A stretch of 5,193 bases of DNA, taken from Nitrososphaerota archaeon. Lineage in GTDB: Archaea; Thermoproteota; Nitrososphaeria; Nitrososphaerales; CADDZS01. The position numbers and the translations under genes were made by a program. Every line of letters begins with the position of its first letter. Positions within the stretch are counted from its first letter, which is position 1. Location of the stretch: positions 1-5,193 of the forward strand of contig DAHVAI010000439.1 of assembly GCA_027314685.1 (NCBI GenBank). The letters are read 5' to 3'. Positions 1 through 5,193 of this stretch are shown here, piece after piece. Under the pieces are notes generated by a model, which did not search any database, was not told where the DNA came from, and worked only from the letters and a program-made list of their open reading frames with translations.

Positions 1-666
1 TTCGCCTATTCTTCCTAGTGCGTGGCCCTTGCTTTGATCTCCGACTCCGGAATTTTCAAGCATGAACTTTTCTAGAAGCGGAGTTCGTATTGCACCGGGC
101 AGGATACAATTTACTCTGATGCCATCCTTGGCAAAATCGAGCGCCATCGACTTTGTGAGAGCTATGATGCCCCCCTTGGAGGCAATGTATGCTGCCTCGT
201 TGTATATCGCGAGTATTCCATCAACGCTTGAGGTGCACACAATAGATCCTTTCCCCACTTTCCTCATTTCTGGAATCGAGAATTTTGACATCAGATACAT
301 TCCCTTTAGGTTAATGTCTAGAACTCTGTCCCACAAATCTTCACTCGTATCGACGACTGTTCCGATAGGATTTATTCCAGCGTTGTTGTAAAGACAATTT
401 AGTTTTCCAAACTTGTTTACGGCAGCTACGACGCACTCTTGAGCATCATTTGAGCTTGAAACATCAGTCTTCACAAAATACGCCGCTCCAGCACTGATTC
501 TGTCAGCCTTCTTTACAGTGTCAATCCCGCCGCTTTCATCAACATCGGCCACTACAACTTTGGCTCCATTGCTAACAAAGAGAAGTGTGGCCGCCCTGCC
601 AATACCGGAGGCAGCTCCTGTAACTATTACGACCTTGTCTTTCAAAGGAAGGCTCTGGACTTGCAT
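1..666 (-). CDS. Short-chain dehydrogenase/reductase (classical SDR, FabG-like), C-terminus cut by window edge
   Basis: Read by translating the minus strand: 222 codons are open from the ATG at 666 to the window edge, so roughly the last 30 residues of a typical 250-residue SDR are missing. The Rossmann nucleotide-binding motif TGAASGIG is at residues 16-23. Asp41 at the end of the second beta strand suggests NAD(H) over NADP(H). Other family marks are Asp68 (TDV), NNAG at 94-97 and the full catalytic tetrad Asn119, Ser147, Tyr160, Lys164 (YIASK), followed by the PG motif at 190-191. The enzyme should therefore be an active cytosolic oxidoreductase for an alcohol, sugar or keto acid, but SDR sequence alone does not give the substrate. 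The start is supported by in-frame TGA and TAG codons 39-48 bases upstream and by the motif spacing. No Shine-Dalgarno sequence precedes it. It lies 145 bp downstream of the PLP-enzyme gene on the same strand, so co-transcription is possible but not shown. Alternatives are a 3-oxoacyl-ACP reductase or a glucose/sugar-acid dehydrogenase. Confidence 0.93.
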   Translation of the reverse strand, partial: MQVQSLPLKDKVVIVTGAASGIGRAATLLFVSNGAKVVVADVDESGGIDTVKKADRISAGAAYFVKTDVSSSNDAQECVVAAVNKFGKLNCLYNNAGINPIGTVVDTSEDLWDRVLDINLKGMYLMSKFSIPEMRKVGKGSIVCTSSVDGILAIYNEAAYIASKGGIIALTKSMALDFAKDGIRVNCILPGAIRTPLLEKFMLENSGVGDQSKGHALGRIGE

Positions 667-718
667 GCGAATCGGGTCGGTGAGAAGCCTAATAATGATT
701 CTCGATTTCTATCAGACG

Positions 719-726
719 GATTTAAC
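719..726 (-). promoter_or_regulatory. Possible archaeal TATA box for the SDR gene
   Basis: On the minus strand GGTTAAAT reads from 726 to 719, preceded by a purine-rich GTGG that could act as a BRE. It would place a transcription start near 696 and a leader of about 30 bases before the ATG at 666. The match is short and AT-rich sequence is common here, so this is only a candidate. If real, the SDR gene can be expressed independently of the PLP-enzyme gene upstream. Confidence 0.22.
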
Positions 727-811
727 CCACTAATCATTTTTGAAAAGGGGTTTTTTCTGTTAGCGATGAGTTTTGCTGGGGCCATGGATCTTGGAGTGTT
801 TTCAAATTGAA

Positions 812-2017
812 CTAGGGATACGCGTTTGCTGTTATCCCATTTTTTCTTGCAAGGAGCTCTCGCACCCTTGATTTCTCCTTGAAAAGTCTTCGTAGTTCGG
901 TTGCTACGTTAACTTCGTCGCCATCCTGCATGCAGACGGGGCTCACGAAGAGCGTTTCGCTACGAAACTTTTCCCAATAACCAATGTCTAGTACTATGGG
1001 TTGTTCAAGCGACTTTAGAGCGGTTACGACCTCTCTTGCACTAAATCCAAGAGCGCTCTCATCCAAGTGAATTTCAAGGTGTGGGACCTTGCTCAGGTCG
1101 AGCTTCTCGGGCACCATTCTTAGCTCAACAAACGGTATTTGGTCTAACTCACTCTGTATGCGTGTTAGTCTTTTCTCCCACTCGGAATATCTTGTCTTTG
1201 GATCAATCTGAGAGTAAATCTCGAGTGCCGTAACTAGCCCAACAATCTGTTCCTTGCTTACTTTCATTGTGCGACCGATGCCATGCATGTGCGGAGCTGC
1301 GTTTGCCGCGCATGCCTTTACTAGATCCTCTTTGCCGCAAACTATGCCAGTGTCGTTTGGGCCCTGAATGTTCTTTCCACCACTTATGACGACCAAGCTT
1401 GCACCGTCCCTTATGAATTGAGAAAAGTTTGACAAGGAAGGCAAAACATCATTACAACCGTCAACAATCAGCGGGAGAGAATGTTTCTTTGCAATGTCTG
1501 CTACTTGATCAAATCCAATCAGACCGGGCCTCGCGGTCGCTATTGTGAAATGAGCTATTGCTGCTGTCTTGTTTGTTAGAGCGGATTCCAATTCCCAAGA
1601 ATGAGTAAGATAAGGAATTCCAACGCTGATGAGTTTGGCTCCTGAAACTCTCAAGCATCTATCATACGTGTTTCGATGACCGTCTTGAACAACAATCTCG
1701 TTTTTCTGGAAGCCTGAAGTCTCGGGTAGAGCTTCAATTTTAGATCTATCCATTCCGGTCATGCAAGCGGCAGCGGAAAGAGCGAGGCCAGCTGCTGCCC
1801 CAGTAGTGATCATTGCAGACTCGACGCCGAGCAAATCTGCTACTATGCGGCCGGACTTTTCCATTAGCTCGTCCATGTCTACGAAAGAGTGCGACATCTG
1901 TTCCATGGCAGCAGTCACGCGACTGTCGAGAACTGAACCTCCGAGTATTGTTGCGGGGCCATATGCGTTTACGATTCGTCTTACATTGAATTTTTCAAGT
2001 ATCATAGAATCGACCAT
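812..2017 (-). CDS. PLP-dependent enzyme, SelA-like / D-glucosaminate-6-phosphate ammonia-lyase-like (aminotransferase fold type I)
   Basis: A complete 401-residue protein. The pyridoxal phosphate Lys is Lys215 in ISGGKNIQGPNDTG, a SGGK-x-I-x-GP-x-x-TG pattern typical of SelA-like proteins and of DgaE-type ammonia lyases. Asp186 in LIVDGCND is placed to contact the pyridine nitrogen. The small-residue loop TTGAAAG at 71-77 fits the cofactor phosphate site, and QDGH at 111-114 is a further conserved-looking block. Proteins of this group are often labelled L-seryl-tRNA(Sec) selenium transferase. I see no selenocysteine genes nearby, and the neighbours (a sugar-acid-type enolase-superfamily enzyme, an SDR and a solute-binding protein) favour a catabolic lyase that releases ammonia from an amino (sugar) acid. 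That role is inference. The start at 2017 is followed by a second Met at codon 5, so a start at 2005 is also possible. The stop is TAG at 814-812. The product is probably cytosolic: no signal peptide or membrane segment is evident. The gene is divergent from the transporter gene, with 195 bp between the two starts. Confidence 0.85.
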   Translation of the reverse strand: MVDSMILEKFNVRRIVNAYGPATILGGSVLDSRVTAAMEQMSHSFVDMDELMEKSGRIVADLLGVESAMITTGAAAGLALSAAACMTGMDRSKIEALPETSGFQKNEIVVQDGHRNTYDRCLRVSGAKLISVGIPYLTHSWELESALTNKTAAIAHFTIATARPGLIGFDQVADIAKKHSLPLIVDGCNDVLPSLSNFSQFIRDGASLVVISGGKNIQGPNDTGIVCGKEDLVKACAANAAPHMHGIGRTMKVSKEQIVGLVTALEIYSQIDPKTRYSEWEKRLTRIQSELDQIPFVELRMVPEKLDLSKVPHLEIHLDESALGFSAREVVTALKSLEQPIVLDIGYWEKFRSETLFVSPVCMQDGDEVNVATELRRLFKEKSRVRELLARKNGITANAYP

Positions 2018-2027
2018 GTCTACTAAT

Positions 2028-2046
2028 ACAATTGTTCATTGCAATG
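2028..2046. promoter_or_regulatory. Two adjacent palindromes, candidate operator for the PLP-enzyme gene
   Basis: ACAATTGT (2028-2035) and CATTGCAATG (2037-2046) are perfect palindromes separated by one base. They sit between the candidate TATA element (2048-2055) and the ATG at 2017, where a bound repressor would block transcription initiation. The sequence is seen directly; the operator role is inferred from position only. Confidence 0.3.
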
Positions 2047-2047
2047 A

Positions 2048-2055
2048 TTAATTTA
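2048..2055 (-). promoter_or_regulatory. Possible archaeal TATA box for the PLP-enzyme gene
   Basis: The minus strand reads TAAATTAA from 2055 to 2048, about 34 bases upstream of the ATG at 2017. A start site 25-27 bases downstream would leave a leader of only about 5-10 bases. This fits the absence of a clear Shine-Dalgarno sequence and the short or missing leaders common in archaea. It is a candidate based on composition and spacing. Confidence 0.35.
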
Positions 2056-2129
2056 GAAAAATGTTTGTCGAGCTAGCAAGAGAAAAAGTTGGATATGAGA
2101 TCTGCACCATTTGCTTTTGCAAGAGATTA

Positions 2130-2147
2130 ATGTTGTAACAACAACAT
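2130..2147. promoter_or_regulatory. Inverted repeat in the divergent promoter region, candidate regulator site
   Basis: ATGTTGT (2130-2136) and ACAACAT (2141-2147) are perfect 7-base inverted arms around AACA. The site lies mid-way in the divergent intergenic region, about 66 bases upstream of the transporter start and 113 bases upstream of the PLP-enzyme start. A dimeric regulator bound here could serve both genes. No T-tract follows, so it is unlikely to be a terminator. Confidence 0.3.
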
Positions 2148-2163
2148 GAATGTGGAAAAAGCA

Positions 2164-2171
2164 TTCTAAAT
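2164..2171 (+). promoter_or_regulatory. Possible archaeal TATA box for the solute-binding-protein gene
   Basis: TTCTAAAT at 2164-2171 would direct initiation near 2193-2195, giving a leader of about 20 bases that just includes the Shine-Dalgarno sequence at 2195-2200. A second AT element, TTATAAG at 2183-2189, looks more like a TATA box by sequence, but would start transcription at about 2210-2212, nearly at the ATG, and leave the Shine-Dalgarno sequence out of the message. The first is preferred on that logic; neither is proven. Confidence 0.3.
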
Positions 2172-2194
2172 GGGCAATAGAGTTATAAGAGGCT

Positions 2195-2201
2195 AGGAGG
2201 T
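2195..2201 (+). promoter_or_regulatory. Strong Shine-Dalgarno sequence for the solute-binding-protein gene
   Basis: AGGAGGT is a near-perfect match to the anti-Shine-Dalgarno end of 16S rRNA. It supports the ATG at 2213, although the gap of about 11-12 bases is longer than the usual 5-9. No ATG, GTG or TTG in the same frame lies closer to it. Confidence 0.65.
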
Positions 2202-2212
2202 TTCAGGGGCAC

Positions 2213-4225
2213 ATGCTCTCAAGAAAATCTAGATTCAAACATGCGCTGGCGAGAACAGCCATGATTGGAATCGTCGTAGTAATAATCGTTATAGTCGCAG
2301 TGGGAGGCTACTATGCTTCAACACTCGGGGCTAAATCGGTTGCAACGACATCGTCAAGTACTTCACAATCATCAACGACATCGCAATCATCCAGCTCGTC
2401 ATCCATCTTCACGTCTCAGAGCTCTTCGTCTAGTTCTTCTAGCACTAGCTCGACTGGAACTGGAGGATTCGTCAACACACTCACGATCGACAGTTGGGCA
2501 TGGCCTATTGATGACCTAAATCAGCTCTACTCTCTAGGTGAGCTTCCATGGCCAAACTGGCTGACAGACACTGTGTACCAATCTCTCGTAACGGTCAATC
2601 AAACTGCAGAGTTTAACACAGGAGTGATCCAATATCAACCGGGCCTTGCAACTGGCTGGAACGTTTCATCCGATGGAACAACGTACACATTCAACCTAAG
2701 ACAAGGAGTTACGTTCTCTAATGGAGATCCGTTCAATGCGTACCAAGTATGGCTTGAGGAGTATGGTTTCTACTATCTATCAGGCAACAGCTCAACATGG
2801 ATGGAGTCGTACAACTTCTTCAACATGTCTAACGTAAACTTCGGTCCAGCGACCATCTCAATGATCAACCAAACCGGTGGCATTGCTAATCCTTCACAGC
2901 AGGCGATAAGCGTGATGCAAAACTCGGCTTGGCCGATTTATGTGACCGGACCATACACCATCGTGTTTAGGCTACAGACGCCGTTTGCTTACTTCCCTGG
3001 AGCGCTTGTAGTGTACGATGGACTAATCTATGACGCGCAGTGGCTGCTCGACAACGGAGGTTTTGGGACTCCAACACAGTTTAACTCGTACTTTAACCAG
3101 CATCCAATACCTGGTACTGGTCCATACGTTGTTAACCAAGTGCAGGAGAACAACTTTGTTAGTTTCACACAAAACCCAACATACTGGGGGAAGAATCTAA
3201 CTGCAGCTCAAATCGCAGTTCAACCACTCTTTGACCCAGGCCACGCAAAGAACGTCGTAGTCTACTACAAGGCAAGTGATCTCTCGAGATTCACAGATCT
3301 TTCCACGGGAGCGGCGCAGATAGCGGCCATTGGACCAACACAATGGAACCTCGTTACGAACAGTCCCAACACGTATGCGTACCTAACTAGTCCGCCTTGG
3401 GGTGGAGAAGTGTCTCTAATGGCACTGAACACCAACATGTTCCCAACAAACATCACACTCGTACGCCAAGCTATAGTTCATGCGATAAACTACACAGACC
3501 TATACCAGAAGGCTTTCCTCGGTCAAATGTCGCCCTATGTCGGACCCGAGTATCCTGCTTGGAGCCAGTTCTACAACCTAGGCAACTTTAGCGGATACCA
3601 GTTCAATCTAAAGACGGCAGAAAATGATCTTGCGGCGGCAGGATTTGCCAACGGAACTGGGCTACCCACGTTCACAATGAGGACGGTTTCGAGCTGTCTG
3701 CAGTGCAGCAATGCTGCGCAGGTAGTACAAGCTGACCTTGCTGCAATTGGAATCACTGTCAACATCGAAGTGCTGTCGTCAAATGACTACTACTCTCCGT
3801 ATGGAACCTACCAGACAAACGTAGCTAACGCAAACCAAATGGGGCAGTTGTCATTCATAGATGGTGGAGGTATGTGGGGACCAGCGACTCTAACACCTGC
3901 AGACTATTGGGTCACATTCGTCAACAACCAATCACTATGGGGCGATTGGGCAGGATACGCCAACCCAACAGTGCAGGCTTGTGTGAATGCGTTCACGCAG
4001 ACAACGAACGTAACCTTCATCCAGAACCTATGCACAGCAGCTCAACAAAAGATCAATCAAGACGCGCCGTATGCTTGGATTGGAACGACCCATCTTTGGT
4101 TACCTGAAGGTGGATCACTAGTGTGGAAGAAGAGCGTCGTTAGCGGCTTCCTCGTAGACCCAGTCTGGGACGGTCAGTCAACAGAACCAATATTCAACAC
4201 AGTCACTTTCGTCTCGGGTAGCTAG
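2213..4225 (+). CDS. ABC transporter substrate-binding protein, family 5 (DppA/OppA-type), membrane-anchored
   Basis: A 670-residue extracytoplasmic binding protein that should capture a peptide, oligosaccharide or related solute for an ABC importer. The N-terminus is basic (R4, K5, R7, K9, R14), then a single hydrophobic helix covers about residues 17-34. A Ser/Thr/Gln linker covers about 43-85 and the ligand-binding domain fills the rest. The family-5 signature is at 162-176 (LRQGVTFSNGDPFNA), preceded by GW-N-V-SSDGTTYTFN. A second family-typical block, GTGPYV...NPTYWG, is at about 301-326. DppA and OppA are near 530-540 residues, so the extra length is mostly anchor and linker. I count at least 12 N-x-S/T sequons and four Cys (495, 498, 590, 607), as expected for an exported, possibly glycosylated, disulfide-bonded protein. 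There is no lipobox Cys near the helix, so anchoring by the uncleaved helix is more likely than by lipid. No permease or ATPase gene is adjacent, and a terminator follows, so the gene looks monocistronic. The ligand cannot be told from sequence; family-5 proteins of archaea also bind sugars. Confidence 0.93.
   Translation: MLSRKSRFKHALARTAMIGIVVVIIVIVAVGGYYASTLGAKSVATTSSSTSQSSTTSQSSSSSSIFTSQSSSSSSSSTSSTGTGGFVNTLTIDSWAWPIDDLNQLYSLGELPWPNWLTDTVYQSLVTVNQTAEFNTGVIQYQPGLATGWNVSSDGTTYTFNLRQGVTFSNGDPFNAYQVWLEEYGFYYLSGNSSTWMESYNFFNMSNVNFGPATISMINQTGGIANPSQQAISVMQNSAWPIYVTGPYTIVFRLQTPFAYFPGALVVYDGLIYDAQWLLDNGGFGTPTQFNSYFNQHPIPGTGPYVVNQVQENNFVSFTQNPTYWGKNLTAAQIAVQPLFDPGHAKNVVVYYKASDLSRFTDLSTGAAQIAAIGPTQWNLVTNSPNTYAYLTSPPWGGEVSLMALNTNMFPTNITLVRQAIVHAINYTDLYQKAFLGQMSPYVGPEYPAWSQFYNLGNFSGYQFNLKTAENDLAAAGFANGTGLPTFTMRTVSSCLQCSNAAQVVQADLAAIGITVNIEVLSSNDYYSPYGTYQTNVANANQMGQLSFIDGGGMWGPATLTPADYWVTFVNNQSLWGDWAGYANPTVQACVNAFTQTTNVTFIQNLCTAAQQKINQDAPYAWIGTTHLWLPEGGSLVWKKSVVSGFLVDPVWDGQSTEPIFNTVTFVSGS
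2349..2466 (+). repeat. Low-complexity Ser/Thr-rich coding tract (linker of the binding protein)
   Basis: About forty codons encode almost only Ser and Thr with a few Gln, including runs of six and eight Ser. The serines use mixed codons (TCA, TCG, TCT, TCC, AGC, AGT), so selection appears to act on the protein composition and the tract is not a simple DNA repeat. Such linkers between a membrane anchor and a binding domain are common in archaeal surface proteins and are often O-glycosylated. Confidence 0.75.
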
Positions 4226-4233
4226 ACCTACGA

Positions 4234-4269
4234 GTACCGAGTAAACCTCGGTACATCCCTTCCTTTTTT
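4234..4269 (+). terminator. Hairpin plus T-tract terminator after the solute-binding-protein gene
   Basis: GTACCGAG (4234-4241) and CTCGGTAC (4247-4254) form a perfect 8-bp stem with the 5-base loop TAAAC. A pyrimidine stretch ending in six T (4264-4269) follows, then a further TTTT at 4271-4274. The hairpin begins 9 bases after the stop codon at 4223-4225. The T-tract lies only on the plus-strand side, so the signal serves the transporter gene and not the convergent gene. Confidence 0.75.
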
Positions 4270-4301
4270 ATTTTCACATGACTAGCGTGAGCTGAAGGTT
4301 C

Positions 4302-5192
4302 CTAGAAATGAGGAGCGCGAGAGTACCAATCAGAGTCTCTACTCTTGACGCCCAGTGAAAGCTTTGACTTGTTAGCAGAGTTAGCTTCTCTTCCCCTAAC
4401 TTCGGATTCATAGAGTTGCGAGAACCTTTCCATCTTATCTTCGTCGAGTTCTACTCCAATCCCATGGCCTTCGGGTACATCTATGCAGCCCTGATTGAAC
4501 ACTAGTTTTTCCTTCGTCACGTCGTCGGTCAGGGCGTAATAGTTTGTTTGATTTGCGTGCATGAAGGAAGCTGACGAAGCAATTAGGTGACAATAAGCGG
4601 AGGTAGTGATTCCAAGATCAGAGAAGCTGTGTATGACAGACGACATCCCATCTGCCTCTGCCATTCCAGCTGCGATTCGAGCACCCATGAAACCGGCGTC
4701 AAATCTTGGGTCGAGTTGGATTGCGTCTGCGGCACCATATTTTATCACTTTGAGTGAATCGTAAAAAGTCCAGGAAGATTCGTGGGATAGTATGGGAGTA
4801 TCAACGGCCTCTCGCACGCGCTTTAGTGCATCAAGGCTGTACATCAACACTGGCTGCTCTACGAATTCTAGGTCGTACTTTTCCAGTTTCTTAATCATGC
4901 GAATTGCTGTTGATGTCGACCAAGCTTGGTTTGCATCAACTCTTATTTTCACGTCTGGTCCAACTGCTTCGCGCATCGATTTTACTGCTTTGATGTCCCA
5001 ATCGGGGTCTATCCCAATTTTCGTGTATATCGTTGTAAAGCCGTCGCTCACAAATTTCTTTGACTCTTCCATCATGGCGTTATATTCGCCCCCGGCAACC
5101 CAACCCCAGAAAGGAATATTCTTTCGTATTGCACCGCCCCAAAGCTTGTACAAGGGTTTCTTGGAGTATTTTCCCATCAGGTCCCACAGCGC
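4302..5192 (-). CDS. Mandelate racemase/muconate lactonizing enzyme family protein (enolase superfamily), N-terminus cut by window edge
   Basis: The reading frame is open to the right edge. The first visible residues ALWDLMGKY followed by PLYKLWGG are the conserved block that begins the barrel domain in this family, so Met at 5177 is internal and about 100 N-terminal residues (capping domain) are missing. 296 residues are visible. Counting from the first visible Ala, the expected metal ligands are Asp86 (RVDANQ), Glu112 (FVEQP) and Glu138 (SHES). Lys58 (TKIG) is the second Lys of the usual KxK motif; the first is Tyr56. A His-Asp dyad of the mandelate-racemase type is suggested by Asp161 (QLDP) and His188 (VIHSF). 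Family members abstract a proton alpha to a carboxylate. With this residue set, a sugar-acid dehydratase or a racemase/epimerase is most likely, and the substrate is unresolved. The chain ends with about 30 charged residues beyond the usual end (VELDEDKMER). It converges on the transporter gene with 76 bp between the stops. It is probably cytosolic and Mg-dependent. Confidence 0.9.
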   Translation of the reverse strand, partial: ALWDLMGKYSKKPLYKLWGGAIRKNIPFWGWVAGGEYNAMMEESKKFVSDGFTTIYTKIGIDPDWDIKAVKSMREAVGPDVKIRVDANQAWSTSTAIRMIKKLEKYDLEFVEQPVLMYSLDALKRVREAVDTPILSHESSWTFYDSLKVIKYGAADAIQLDPRFDAGFMGARIAAGMAEADGMSSVIHSFSDLGITTSAYCHLIASSASFMHANQTNYYALTDDVTKEKLVFNQGCIDVPEGHGIGVELDEDKMERFSQLYESEVRGREANSANKSKLSLGVKSRDSDWYSRAPHF

Positions 5193-5193
5193 C

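Noticed and set aside
62..733. Plus-strand open frames at 62-391 and 518-733
   Set aside because: They lie opposite the SDR gene, whose minus-strand translation shows all catalytic and cofactor motifs. Their own translations show no recognisable domain.
742..757. GAAAA-GGGGTT-TTTTC inverted repeat between the two minus-strand genes, as a terminator
   Set aside because: The stem is only five A/T-rich pairs, and in the direction of those genes it is followed by A residues, not a T-tract.
1761..2051. Plus-strand 96-codon open frame overlapping the start of the PLP-enzyme gene
   Set aside because: It is antisense to the conserved N-terminal part of the PLP enzyme, has no recognisable motif and would run across that gene's promoter.
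2313..4107. Short open frames inside the binding-protein gene, on both strands
   Set aside because: They are shadows of a well-supported 670-codon gene with low-complexity or motif-free translations.
2213..4225. Nickel- or peptide-specific role for the binding protein
   Set aside because: Family-5 proteins bind peptides, nickel chelates or sugars, and no ligand-specific residues can be assigned from this sequence alone.
4234..4254. Bidirectional terminator serving also the enolase-superfamily gene
   Set aside because: The hairpin is symmetric, but on the minus-strand exit side there is no T-tract.
5175..5177. ATG at 5177 as the true start of the enolase-superfamily gene
   Set aside because: The frame continues upstream with ALWDL, which is part of the conserved ALWDL-x-GK block of the family, and the N-terminal capping domain would otherwise be missing.
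1..5193. CRISPR array, insertion sequence, tRNA or rRNA genes
   Set aside because: No regularly spaced repeats, transposase-like frames with terminal repeats, or cloverleaf-like or rRNA-like sequences were seen on either strand.

Overview
The window most likely comes from an archaeon. My best guess is a heterotrophic Nitrososphaerota/Thaumarchaeota-like lineage, but this is an inference and not a match. It rests on three things: a solute-binding protein with a basic N-terminus, one hydrophobic helix and a long Ser/Thr linker; AT-rich TATA-like elements in place of a clear bacterial -35/-10 promoter; and a start codon with no Shine-Dalgarno sequence on the SDR gene. There are four protein-coding genes, two of them cut by the window edges. 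I see no RNA genes, mobile elements or CRISPR arrays.

Layout. Positions 1-666 (minus) hold a short-chain dehydrogenase/reductase whose C-terminus lies off the left edge. Positions 812-2017 (minus) hold a PLP enzyme of the SelA-like / D-glucosaminate-6-phosphate ammonia-lyase-like group. The 195-bp divergent intergenic region 2018-2212 carries TATA-like elements and several inverted repeats. Positions 2213-4225 (plus) hold a membrane-anchored family-5 ABC transporter solute-binding protein, followed by a clear hairpin plus T-tract terminator at 4234-4269. Positions 4302-5192 (minus) hold a mandelate racemase/muconate lactonizing enzyme-type enolase-superfamily protein whose N-terminus lies off the right edge. 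It converges on the transporter gene.

How the genes could work together (inference). A family-5 binding protein in archaea can capture oligosaccharides as well as peptides. An MR-type enolase-superfamily enzyme commonly dehydrates sugar acids. A DgaE-like PLP lyase removes ammonia from an amino sugar acid. An SDR oxidizes or reduces a sugar or keto acid. Together they look like an uptake and catabolism locus for sugar acids or amino sugar acids. No permease, ATPase, kinase or aldolase lies inside the window, so the pathway is incomplete here and the substrate cannot be named.
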